Below the pieces are notes generated by a model. The model saw nothing but the letters and a program-made list of their open reading frames with translations. It was not told the DNA's origin and made no database searches. Positions 1 to 11,213 of a stretch of 64,000 nucleotides of DNA are shown in pieces. Source of the DNA: Syncephalastrum monosporum B8922. Its lineage: Eukaryota; Mucoromycota; Mucoromycetes; Mucorales; Syncephalastraceae. Positions within the stretch are counted from its first letter, which is position 1, and each line of letters opens with the position of its first letter. The stretch is from the NCBI GenBank assembly GCA_000697355.1, contig JNEN01001241.1, forward strand, positions 124,001-188,000, written 5' to 3'. The translations under genes and the position numbers were made by a program.

Positions 1-625
1 GATATTTCAAATTTACCAACCTTATGCTTGGAAGTATCCGAACGGCAGTCAAAAATCAGAGGCAAAATACCAGCCATTGTGTCTTGTATACATATAAATT
101 TATGTACACACCATACATATATCCTCTAGGCTTTACTTCCGTCATCACGTCCGACCATGCAATATTATTCCTCTAGAGTTTTCCAATACTATCAATCGTG
201 TCCGTTCGGAGACACAGGTAAAACACTGCTATTTCTAAGTAATTCGTACCAGATTTAGCAAGCTCCTGCTCTCTATGTTAAAGCATCCAGCCCCGCGCAT
301 AGGCCACATCTTCAGCAACTAGCACCTAAAACTTTATCCCTTTTGTTTTACGTGTAGTATCCATGAGAAGGTTCCCGGTAAGCTCTGGAGTCAATTGTTG
401 GTGACGTCGCCGGCAGTTTTGGACGTTGACATAGTACAGCAGTCCTTTTTTGTGTCATCCTAGGACTGATATACTATATATGCGACAATAGCCCAAAGAA
501 CAAGCCACGCCTAAAAAATAGATCACAGATACACAGTATACACAGATACTGAATTTAATGAATGCGGAAAACAGATTTATGCACAATGAGGTTAACGATA
601 ATGTTTTGGTTGTGGTAAAAGATAT
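1..625. other. Intergenic, left edge
   Basis: AT-rich DNA downstream of the first NRPS-like gene. I see no open frame of note. The stretch just after that gene's stop (about 550-600) still resembles the matching position behind the second paralog (about 7450-7480), for example the shared 'gaatgcgga' block, so some 3' flank belongs to the old duplication unit. Confidence 0.5.
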
Positions 626-3600
626 TCAAAGGAATCCTATGCTCTTCCAGTAAGACAGCTGCTTGCTAAGGAGGCCAGCATCGAAAGGAGGAGAAGATGC
701 AAGAGCAGGCGCTTCTTGTACCGTCTTGTCAGTCTTGAAGATCGGCATTTGGAAGGGCTTTTTAAAGTTGTTCTCGTAAAAGCCCATCAACTTGTAGGCT
801 GGATTGCTTTGGTCCTTGGCAAGGGCAGCAACCCACTCGGTAGGCGTCGTCGTCTCAAACTCCATGCCGCATGTCTTCATTGCGTCAAGAACGTCGTTCC
901 AAGTGACCATACGCGGGTTGACAATATGGTATACCATGCCGGCTACATCCGCCGCTGACTTGTTGGCCGTGCTGAGCATGATTTCAAAGATACCAGTCGC
1001 CGCGTGGTCGACCGGAAGCCAGTCAATGTCGGTTTGGATATCAGGCATCTATTATCCATCAAAAATATGTGAGTACGAGTCACTATAGGTAAGGAAAAAA
1101 AAAAGAGAACAAAAACTGATATAACAGTTTCTGATGTAATACAATACCTTATGCAGACCACTGCCACCGCCGACAATCAAGAGAGGATACTGCTCACTCG
1201 TGTTCCACACGCCATTGATTGTGTCACCAACAACCTGTCCCATGCGCTCGACAATGCAGGGGAAATTCTTTTCGCGCGTCAGATAGTTGAACAGATGCTC
1301 GACAATATACTTGGACTGGCCATAGCCCATGGGCATCGCCACGTGGGGATCGTCCTCGGGATGTGTCTCCGGGATCTCGGGTGTGCCGCGTGCGGCCATA
1401 CAGCTCACACTCGAGATGGTGTGCACGTACATAGGGTCAACGTCGCGATGGGCAAACTTCAGGAGGTTATACAAGCCCTGGATACATTCCTTGTCATAGT
1501 GCGAGACTGGTTGGTTAAAGTCAAGGAGCCATGCACAGGCTTGGACGAGGGTGACTTCTTGCTTGAGCCGGTCATACGTCGCAGCGTCCCAGCCAAGGTA
1601 AGGTGCTTCGAGATTCATGGGCAGCACCTCCAGCTTGCCATTACTGAGCAGCGAGACATCCAGACGGCGGTTGATGAACGTCTGTTCTAGACGGTTATAG
1701 AGCTGGTCTTGCTTGCCACGGACGAGGGCCACGACCTTCTTGACGCGGGGCGACTGGAGCATGTCGCGCAACATGAACGAGCCGAGTGAGCCAGTAGCAC
1801 CGGTGAGCAGCACAACATGCAGACGATCGTGAGCCTGAGGCGTTTGTTTGCAGACAGTAAAGTCCTTGGCGGCGCGCTCGAGATAGCTGTTCTTCAGAGC
1901 CTGGGCTTCCTGGTAGCGCTCTTCAATGACAGTCGCCTCGTCCTTTGTCTCACCGTCGCGCAGCTTGAGAAGTGCTTCGGCCAGATCAGAGATAGCAGGG
2001 TGTTCAAAGAGGATGTTGGTGGGCACGCTATCAAAGGCATCGCTGATGCGATTGCGGAGCTGGATGGCCAGGAGCGAGTTCAGACCAAAGTCGAAAAGCG
2101 AAGCCTGTGCGTCGAGCTGCGAAGCACTCTTTTGAAGGATATCAGCGGCGGACTGGAGCAAAAAGTGCTGGACATCTTGAGCGGTCCAAGTGGCGACGAT
2201 GGCCTTGTCGAACTTTTCCGAAGAGGACGCGCCGCCTTCGAGGAGATCACGGTACATTTTCTCAATGACGTCCTTGAACTTGTCGCTGGAGCGTTTACGT
2301 ATGACGGTACCCTTGTCAGTAGAGACCAAGTGTTGGTTAAGAGGCAAAATGTAAACCATCTGGGGCAAGAGAACACTGTGGCTAGGTGCGTCCTTGTTGG
2401 CTTCCTTGACAATATCTTGCACTGGGAAGATAGAAATGTAGTCAGCAAAACACCTTATCCTTTTTGAACGTTTAGACATACCTTGATCAATGATCTGCTG
2501 AGGGGTGAGTTTGATAGCTTCCTCATACCGGAGCTCTACCAAAGCAGCCGTGCACTGACGCCCCTCGCCGATGATTGTGCACATCTCGACAAGAGGTAAA
2601 GTGCAGATGCATTGCTCCATGGGGATTGGGTTTGTCTTTTCACCGTTCTCCCTAAAAACATCAGGTAGCATTAAATTTGTGCTACAGCACGCATATATAT
2701 AAACTTACATAACCAGAGTATCATCTAGTCGGCCCATATGGCGGTAATAGCCTTTGGGGCCTACTCGTTTGAAAATGTCATTTGTAGCATAGTCGCCGTT
2801 GGCGCGGTTGGCGACCCCTGTCGCCAGGAAAGGGGAGTCTCCCTTGACGACAAGATGGTAAAGACCTGCAGCTTCATCAACAGGCTCGAAGATGCAATAT
2901 GGCTCGACCATTTGTATAGGCCTGAGCAAGTCCCAATCCTTGTTTCCACGGTATAAGTCGGACGAACTGGTGGCATTAGTTTCTATTGTTGTATTCAGTG
3001 TAAGTAAATTTTTCAGATTGTATGTATACAGGTGTACCTGTGGTGCCATATACCGCACGCACGTTAATGCCATTTTTGTGCAAATATTCACCTATTTCGA
3101 CTTTGAGAGCGGCACCACCATAGCTGATTAAGGGAGTCAAATGACGTACCAAAGCTTTTTCGCAACTTACATTATGTATTTCATCTTTTGCAGCGGAGCA
3201 AAATCCATGGTTTCCTTCAGGTAGCTGTGTAGGTGAACAACAACCAATGGAGGCAGGGCCATGTGAGAGACATTGAGATTTCTACAGATAGACATGATAT
3301 CAGCCGGCAGCGGGGGAAGCTTGTCCAGGATGGCGTTGCTGCCGCCGGTGAGAGCCTGAGAATGGGCTGCAAAGAAACCAAAAATATGGAACAAAGGCAG
3401 CGATGTGAGCTGAACATCCTTTTCGGATGGAGCCAGGTCGGGATGCATCTTGATCAATTGAACATTAAACGACTGGATAAGGCATATCAAGTAACGGTTG
3501 CTCAAACGAATGGGCTTCGGGAAATTTGTTGAGCCCGAGCTGGATGAGTTTAGGTTAGTGGAGAGCCACATTTTGCCCCAAGAGGATAAATTCTTGCCTA

Positions 3601-4145
3601 TGAAGAACAAGGGCAGTCTTCTCAATATTTTCAGGTCCAAAGGTATGATCCAGAGCCTGACCGTCGGCCGGTGAATGGAGAAGTTTCTGAATGTTAAAGA
3701 CGGGCATGATCTTGGCTTCGCAGCCGGTACCCGAGTCGACCGCAACCGCCCTGGCCATATCTGCGTACTTGCCCGTGGCATAAATTAGCTTGGTATCTGT
3801 TTTTTGGATAAGATTGACATTGGCTGGTTGTGAATTGCGAGTAGAAAGACACACGAGAACAACGCGCAGTTTCAAAAAGGCGAGCTGGGTAACCAAGTAT
3901 TGCACCGAATGGTCCCCAAGTAGAGCAACCGTGTCACCACTTTTGACTTCCTCTACACATTGTGTAGCTACAGTCGTCGCGAGTTGGTTGATCTGGCCAT
4001 AAGTAAGGGATTGGAAACCATCTGCGGTAGGATAGTGGGCAAAGACATTGTTTTGGTATCGCTTGGCGAGTTGCTCAAAGACGTGGATAAATGCGTAATG
4101 TTTGTTGTAGTGGAAAGGGAGCTGGTCGATAGTGAGCTTTGTCAT
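626..4145 (-). CDS. NRPS-like carboxylate reductase (A-T-R), copy 1
   Basis: Seven exons on the minus strand: 4145-3598, 3539-3171, 3123-3038, 2982-2709, 2651-2482, 2421-1148, 1048-626; 1047 aa. The order is adenylation domain, carrier domain, NAD(P)-binding thioester reductase. Visible motifs: SSGSTNFPK (about 183-191), YGTTE (331-335), DDTLVMENGEK (about 421-431), carrier DFGLNSL with the pantetheine-accepting Ser near 598, reductase GATGSLG (690-696) and YGQSK (849-853). Such enzymes activate a carboxylic acid as AMP ester, load it on the carrier arm and reduce it to an aldehyde or alcohol. There is no condensation domain, so it is not a true peptide synthetase; Lys2-type aminoadipate reductase is the nearest familiar relative. 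Intron 1 uses a GC donor. The substrate cannot be predicted. The paralog lies at 7539-11085. Confidence 0.88.
641..2423. repeat. Identical tract, copy 1 (partner 7554-9336)
   Basis: This 1783-bp stretch matches 7554-9336 at a constant offset of 6913 bases with no difference I could find, including the roughly 100-bp intron and its run of ten A residues. It spans exons 6 and 7. On one side it stops at the 3' splice site opening exon 6, and on the other about 12 bases before the stop codons. Outside these limits the paralogs are clearly diverged. Confidence 0.9.
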
Positions 4146-4221
4146 GTTATAATACAGGTGATGTTAAAGTAGAAGAGTATACTGTCAACGAGACGCAGAA
4201 AGATTTCATGCATGGTCAGGT

Positions 4222-4260
4222 TTTTATATATCCACCTGTATCGCAATATAATTTAACGCG
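4222..4260 (-). promoter_or_regulatory. Promoter of NRPS-like copy 1 (TATA plus shared motif)
   Basis: On the minus strand a TATATAAAA box lies roughly 80-85 bases upstream of the ATG at 4145. Just beyond it is a CGCGTTAAATTATATTGCG element (4260-4242). The second paralog has a TATATAAA box and a near-match of this element at the same relative place, so both were duplicated with the gene and have been retained. Confidence 0.5.
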
Positions 4261-4698
4261 TGTGATTACGAAGAAGTGGATTACTTCGCACGGACTATTT
4301 GTCCTTCCATCGATCTATGCGCAAAACCAGAGTGGGACGATTTCAGCTTTCTAACGAAAAACATCCCTGTCAAAGTAAGGATAATCTATTTTCCTTTGCT
4401 TAATACAGAACCTATTAAATGCCTCTACATCACTCTTATTAAGCACACATATAACTGCACGTAGACCCCCATGAAAAAATCACATACATGCGGGCAACAG
4501 CGTTCTAATGTGTATACCGCTTTTATGAGATGTTGGGTGATATCTGCAAAATTTGAATCGTTACCAAAGTAGCTGGTGAGCATCATCACATGACCAGATC
4601 CGACCGCGAATGTTCTACTTCTCCAGAATAAGGCGGGGTCTCGTACCTATGCCTTGATCTGTCAAATAACCTCTCGTGAGTTCTCCGAGCTACCCTTT

Positions 4699-4731
4699 TG
4701 TGTGTGTGTGTGTGTGTGTGCGTGTGTGTGT
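4699..4731. repeat. (TG)n microsatellite
   Basis: Imperfect TG repeat of about 33 bases with one CG interruption, in intergenic DNA. Confidence 0.9.
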
Positions 4732-5159
4732 TGTTGACATAGTCATTACTGACTTATAGATATGTAGCACATCGCCTATTAGTTGTTATGCTGGTTTAAT
4801 GCCAGATTCAAAGCTCGCAACCTGCTACCTTTTTATACCGTTTTTCTCTCGCAGGAGTCAGTGTCAACCACCCCGGCGGGGATATGGCTTTCGGCAGTGG
4901 CGTTCGTGCGAGCAAAAGCGTATGCAACTGCTGTGGGGGCGCACGACCACTTTTATGTCGGTACTCGAAATCTACGCTTGCCTTCTGGTATTGGGAATGT
5001 AGTGTTTAGTCTGTGCTCTGTGCGTCCGAGACGCGGTTGCATGTCTTCCGGAAGCCAGTGAATTTTGCGCGGGCAGCTTTAGGGCAAGTCATCACACTCA
5101 CACCAGCACCAGGATACACGGAAACGACCACGACGCAGGGGCAGACCTTATTTCGATAT

Positions 5160-6193
5160 TACGCTTCACGACGGTGAGAGCACTGGCAGCGGCATGTCCG
5201 CATAGGCTGCATAGATCAGATTATTTTCATCTCTGCACCAAGGGGTTACACAGACTGCGAGACCATCACTCGTAAATAATTCTGTCCGCTCGATTCGGTT
5301 CACGCCATTGTCGAGCACTTCGCCACACAGCGCCAAGGTGCGGTGAGGCCATTGCTTAATTGCGAGGGATCCATAAATGAAGGCACGAAAATCCAGTTCT
5401 CTTAGTGTCTCCACGGTGACACCCGGGGATGCCGAGAATGAAGGACTGATCTGATCTGAAAGACAAAGCCATTGTGGGGCGCCCGGGTGTGCTCGGTTGA
5501 CGTGTTATAACTCGTTTCGTGAATGACTCTCGGTCCCTCACGATGTACTCAACGTTACTGACAGGGTGGGACTGCTCGCTGAGAATCGTGTTTCATTACG
5601 ATAATTGACGTCGAAGAAGACAGTGTTGGGGGACTGTCCTTGCGGCAAAGTGAGAATGAACGACCGTGTGAATTTTCTGCGAGCCCTCGTTCGAATTGGT
5701 GACTTGCTTGTGGACTAGGGACATACGCTTCTTCTGAGGTACCAGAGCCCAGAAGAGGCGAGGGTTTGAGGATCGTTGGGGCTTTGAATAAACTGGTGTC
5801 CCCCTCTCCCCTTCTCTCTTCCGTCTGAGTGCGTTTCAAGAATTTCGGAAGTGCCGGAGCTTCTCCGCACTTTTGGCCACAAGTCAAGCTTTTCACATTT
5901 CTCGATACTTTGGCCGTCTTCCTTGAGAAAACACGGTTTACCGATATCTTCGTTGAGAGGTCGGCGTTCTGGATCGTAACGCATGTTTGTCCTTCGGCTT
6001 ACTGGAAGTGGATACTTGTCGGCGAATGGTTTACCGTAACCAACCGTTTTATTATAATCATTGAACGACCCCCGTGATGCCTGCCTTGTGGTGACTCTGT
6101 AGCGTCAAACACATCGTAGCAGGGGCGAGAGCGCAATATGCCATAGTAGAACACGGCTGTCTCAGAGTGACCTGTACTCGCCATGCATGGCAC
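5160..6193 (-). pseudogene. Possible decayed coding region, unidentified
   Basis: Several adjacent minus-strand stretches read like protein but sit in different frames and are separated by stops: near 6193-5999, 5984-5715 and 5414-5166. The last contains the protein-like phrases ALCGEVLDNGVNRIE and CVTPWCRDENN. No splice signals join them cleanly and I recognise no family. An old transposon or a dead gene are both possible, as is chance. Confidence 0.2.
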
Positions 6194-7538
6194 GCATGTA
6201 TAGCAGAAAGTCAGACATCTGGCGCGCAGTACATAGTGCGTTTTCGTTTATGTGTAATTCTTCTTGGACAGGCTCTAAAAAGGCACTTGGACGCCATCAG
6301 TAGCGATACTCCTACCAATACCAGGTATAAGGTAACTCGCTTGATCATAAAACGTAGGCATGCTTTTTATCTTTACGCCTTCCGAACCTAACAACTGGAC
6401 ACTTGATCATGCCACAATTTTTTTGGTTTCGTCTCATCAAATCTAAAATCGTACTTCACCAGTGGAGTATACTAGTAGTTGCTCTGTAGGTGTCATACTC
6501 AATCCTATGACAGCAGGAAGTTCGAATAGAAGCCCATTAAACAGGAACAATATGCGCGATATCCCGAAAAAGACAAAGGTGATGGTCTGTGCGTTATCGT
6601 TGGCGATCGTGATTGTCATGTTGACGTCGTGTGTTTCTAAGATTGCATGTGCGTCTCCTTCTGCAAGATCAAAGTCACTGTTTGGATGACACAAGCTCAT
6701 CGATTATCCGAACGAGAGCTAGCAGTAGAGACCAAGCATCGCACCAGCGGTCGCGCTACAGCGCATGTACTTCAACTGGCGGAATATTGAATGCATAGTC
6801 CAGACAATGCTGGTGGGATAACGCGGGTCGCATACAATACCGAGAAAACAAGATGATGGATAGAAGTGAGATGAGAGCAGGTGGTGTAATGTACACGGCT
6901 GGCAGCACGGTGACCATGGCGACGGTTTTGTTGAGCGAAAGAAATGCATACGTCATTCAAGTAACCGATACTGACAGAATGGCCGCTCTTGAAGACCGTC
7001 GACAGCCAAAGTAGTAAGGTTGACACTGAAGGCGTGTATGCATAGATAAGCTGGCATCCAGACGACCCAAGACTCTAATCATAGATAGAGATAACATACA
7101 TGCTTTAAGAGATGTCGATGTTTCTGGCGCTGCTCGAATTTTCAGCATGACCGAATATCCTCTGTAACAGCCGTTCCAGGGTCCTGTGGGACTAAGAAAA
7201 AAAGTAAGCGTCATTATAGCTCTTCTTCTCCCTTCATTGATTCCCATAGCTAACAAACTCTGGACGACATATCGAAGGAAACGAAGACGTTTAGTTGCTA
7301 AGGAAGTCATGAAAAGAAGATGAGCTAAGCAGTACTCAAAAACTTTTTTTTCTGAAGTGTGATGATCAAAGTCGCACCGAAGCATCCTATATCCTCTTTC
7401 AACGTGTATACCACTTGCACGACCACCTGGTTATAAGTTGTCTTCTATATGCATGAAATATGTTTATTGAATGCGGATAACATGAGTATGTAGAATGGGT
7501 TTGGGGATATTATGTTGTTGTCCTCTGGTAATAAAGAT

Positions 7539-10500
7539 TTAATAGAAACCGACGCTCTTCCAGTAAGACAGCTGCTTGCTAAGGAGGCCAGCATCGAAAG
7601 GAGGAGAAGATGCAAGAGCAGGCGCTTCTTGTACCGTCTTGTCAGTCTTGAAGATCGGCATTTGGAAGGGCTTTTTAAAGTTGTTCTCGTAAAAGCCCAT
7701 CAACTTGTAGGCTGGATTGCTTTGGTCCTTGGCAAGGGCAGCAACCCACTCGGTAGGCGTCGTCGTCTCAAACTCCATGCCGCATGTCTTCATTGCGTCA
7801 AGAACGTCGTTCCAAGTGACCATACGCGGGTTGACAATATGGTATACCATGCCGGCTACATCCGCCGCTGACTTGTTGGCCGTGCTGAGCATGATTTCAA
7901 AGATACCAGTCGCCGCGTGGTCGACCGGAAGCCAGTCAATGTCGGTTTGGATATCAGGCATCTATTATCCATCAAAAATATGTGAGTACGAGTCACTATA
8001 GGTAAGGAAAAAAAAAAGAGAACAAAAACTGATATAACAGTTTCTGATGTAATACAATACCTTATGCAGACCACTGCCACCGCCGACAATCAAGAGAGGA
8101 TACTGCTCACTCGTGTTCCACACGCCATTGATTGTGTCACCAACAACCTGTCCCATGCGCTCGACAATGCAGGGGAAATTCTTTTCGCGCGTCAGATAGT
8201 TGAACAGATGCTCGACAATATACTTGGACTGGCCATAGCCCATGGGCATCGCCACGTGGGGATCGTCCTCGGGATGTGTCTCCGGGATCTCGGGTGTGCC
8301 GCGTGCGGCCATACAGCTCACACTCGAGATGGTGTGCACGTACATAGGGTCAACGTCGCGATGGGCAAACTTCAGGAGGTTATACAAGCCCTGGATACAT
8401 TCCTTGTCATAGTGCGAGACTGGTTGGTTAAAGTCAAGGAGCCATGCACAGGCTTGGACGAGGGTGACTTCTTGCTTGAGCCGGTCATACGTCGCAGCGT
8501 CCCAGCCAAGGTAAGGTGCTTCGAGATTCATGGGCAGCACCTCCAGCTTGCCATTACTGAGCAGCGAGACATCCAGACGGCGGTTGATGAACGTCTGTTC
8601 TAGACGGTTATAGAGCTGGTCTTGCTTGCCACGGACGAGGGCCACGACCTTCTTGACGCGGGGCGACTGGAGCATGTCGCGCAACATGAACGAGCCGAGT
8701 GAGCCAGTAGCACCGGTGAGCAGCACAACATGCAGACGATCGTGAGCCTGAGGCGTTTGTTTGCAGACAGTAAAGTCCTTGGCGGCGCGCTCGAGATAGC
8801 TGTTCTTCAGAGCCTGGGCTTCCTGGTAGCGCTCTTCAATGACAGTCGCCTCGTCCTTTGTCTCACCGTCGCGCAGCTTGAGAAGTGCTTCGGCCAGATC
8901 AGAGATAGCAGGGTGTTCAAAGAGGATGTTGGTGGGCACGCTATCAAAGGCATCGCTGATGCGATTGCGGAGCTGGATGGCCAGGAGCGAGTTCAGACCA
9001 AAGTCGAAAAGCGAAGCCTGTGCGTCGAGCTGCGAAGCACTCTTTTGAAGGATATCAGCGGCGGACTGGAGCAAAAAGTGCTGGACATCTTGAGCGGTCC
9101 AAGTGGCGACGATGGCCTTGTCGAACTTTTCCGAAGAGGACGCGCCGCCTTCGAGGAGATCACGGTACATTTTCTCAATGACGTCCTTGAACTTGTCGCT
9201 GGAGCGTTTACGTATGACGGTACCCTTGTCAGTAGAGACCAAGTGTTGGTTAAGAGGCAAAATGTAAACCATCTGGGGCAAGAGAACACTGTGGCTAGGT
9301 GCGTCCTTGTTGGCTTCCTTGACAATATCTTGCACTAAAAAGACGTGAACAGAAAAGAGTGAGCAGAAGTGATTTGTGACAAAAGGACATGAAGTGTACC
9401 TTGGTCAATGATTTGCTGTGGATTGCGCTTGATAGCTTCCTCATAATCAAGCTCGACCAACGCAGCCGTACACTGGCGGCCCTCGCCGATGACAGTGCAC
9501 ATTTTGACGAGAGGCGAAGTGCAGATACACTGTTCCATGGGAATTGGGTTTGTCTTTTCACCGTTCTCCCTGAAATACAAAATGGTGCATAAGCTTTGTG
9601 CCACAATATACAGATATACAAACTTACATAACCAAAGTATCATCCTGTCGTCCCATATGGCGGTAATAGCCTTCGGGGCCTTCGCGCTCGAAAACGTCAT
9701 TTGTACCATAGTCACCGTTGGCGCGGTTGCTGACGCCTGAGGCCAAGAAAGGGCAGTCTCCTCTGACGACAAGGTGATAAAGGCCTGCGGCTTCATCAAC
9801 AGGTTCAAAGATGCAGTAAGGCTCCAACATCTCGAGAGGCTTGAGCAAGATCCAGTCCTTGTTATCACGATCCAAGTTGGCCGAAGCGAAGGCATTGATT
9901 TCTGTCATGGATTATATGAGTATCATGGGCCATATGGTGAAAGTGAGCTTGCGAACATACCTGTGGAGCCATAAGCATTGCGCAAGTTTATGCCGTTCTT
10001 GTGGTAGAAATCACCGACCTCGGGTTTGAGAGCAGCACCGCCATAACTAGAGAGACGAGTCAATGAACTGATCCAATAATCAAAAAATACACTCACATCA
10101 TGTATTTGATTCTCTGCAGCGGCGCAAAGTTCTTCGTTTCCTCGAGGTAAGTACGCAGCTGGACAATAACCAATGGAGGGAGGGATATGAGAGAGACGCT
10201 GAGCTTGCTGCAGATGGAGAGGATCTCAGCCGGCTGCGGGGGCAGCTTATCCAGGACGACGGTGCTGGCACCGGCGAGAGCCTGACAATAGACAGTGTAG
10301 ACACCGAAAAGATGGAACAAGGGCAGCGATGTCAGCTGCACGTCATTCTCGGAGGGAGCCAAGTCAGGGTGGGATCTGATAGCCTGGAGGTTGATGGATT
10401 GGAAGGTGCAGATCAAGTAACGATTGCTTAGACGAATCGGCTTGGGAAAATTAGTTGAGCCGGAACTATATGCCGTAGTAAGGTTAGAAAACTACACATA

Positions 10501-11085
10501 ATTTCATGCATCACGCAAGTAGCGGGTTGGTACTTGCCTGTGAATGATCAGAGCCGTCTTTTCAATGTCTTCAGGGCCAAAAGTATGGTTCAGGGCCTGA
10601 CCGTCCACCGGTGATTGGAGGAGTTCCTGAATGTCAAAGGCAGGCAGGACCTTGGCCTCGCAGCCGTTACCGGACTCGTCCGCAACCGCCTTGGCCATAT
10701 CGGCGTACTTTTCGGTAGCATAGATCAACTTGGCATCCGTCTTTTGGACGAGGTTGACATTGGCTGGCTGAGAGTTGCGAGGGGAGAGACACATGAGGAC
10801 GATGCGCAGCTTTAAAAAGGCAAGTTGAGATATTAAGTAGTTCACCGAATGGTCTCCAATGAACCCGATAGTGTCGACATCCTTGATTTCCTCAGCCCAT
10901 TGGGTTGCAACAGTGGTGGCGAGTTGGTTGATCTGGCCATAGGTGAGAGACCCGAAGCCACCTTGCTTAGGGTAATGGACAAAAACATTGTTCTCGTAGC
11001 GCTTTGCGAGTTGTTCAAAGACATGGATGAAAGCGTAATGCTCGTTGAAATGGAAGGAGAGTTGGTCGATAGTGAGTTTGGTCAT
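7539..11085 (-). CDS. NRPS-like carboxylate reductase (A-T-R), copy 2
   Basis: Seven exons with the same exon lengths as copy 1: 11085-10538, 10465-10097, 10046-9961, 9901-9628, 9569-9400, 9334-8061, 7961-7539; also 1047 aa. Architecture is adenylation, carrier (DFGLNSL, Ser near 598) and Rossmann reductase (GATGSLG, YGQSK). The adenylation half differs from copy 1 at roughly one residue in four to five, so substrate choice could differ. The carrier and reductase halves are the same except the last residues, which read SVGFY here and SIGFL there. Intron 1 again begins with a GC donor (AG|GCAAGT). An upstream in-frame ATG exists, but the start at 11085 matches copy 1 and follows a TATA box. 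The substrate is unknown. Confidence 0.88.
7554..9336. repeat. Identical tract, copy 2 (partner 641-2423)
   Basis: Partner of 641-2423, same orientation, offset 6913. It includes intron 6 of the NRPS-like gene without visible change, whereas introns 1-5 of the two genes differ in sequence, and intron 5 also in length (60 versus 65 bases). Confidence 0.9.
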
Positions 11086-11175
11086 GGTGCGAAGGCAGGT
11101 AATACTGAAGTGGTTGGGATATAATGCAAAAGGTGATATAGAATGATGAATGCTGTCTGTACACATAGTTTGATC

Positions 11176-11213
11176 TTTATATATACTACAAGCCGCATTA
11201 TAATTCAACGCGG
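11176..11213 (-). promoter_or_regulatory. Promoter of NRPS-like copy 2 (TATA plus shared motif)
   Basis: Minus-strand TATATATAAA lies about 90-100 bases upstream of the ATG at 11085, followed upstream by CCGCGTTGAATTATAATGCGG (11213-11193). This differs only slightly from the element before copy 1. Weaker resemblance continues for about 100 more bases, for example around the shared 'catcgat'. Confidence 0.5.

Larger units (their letters stand above)
4146..7538. other. Gene-poor spacer between the NRPS-like paralogs
   Basis: About 3.4 kb with no convincing intact gene. It holds the copy 1 promoter (to about 4350), a TG microsatellite near 4700, and protein-like but interrupted minus-strand stretches at about 6190-5160 and 7390-6440. 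The latter includes short hydrophobic runs that could be remnants of a membrane protein gene. I could not join any of these into a supported model. Confidence 0.5.

Noticed and set aside
1817..2467. 216-codon plus-strand open frame (and its copy at 8730-9338)
   Set aside because: It is the antisense shadow of exon 6 of the NRPS-like genes; the minus frame carries the conserved motifs.
6440..7390. Hydrophobic minus-strand peptides suggesting a membrane protein gene
   Set aside because: Stops and frame changes interrupt every frame and no consistent splice model emerged; kept only as a remark in the spacer entry.
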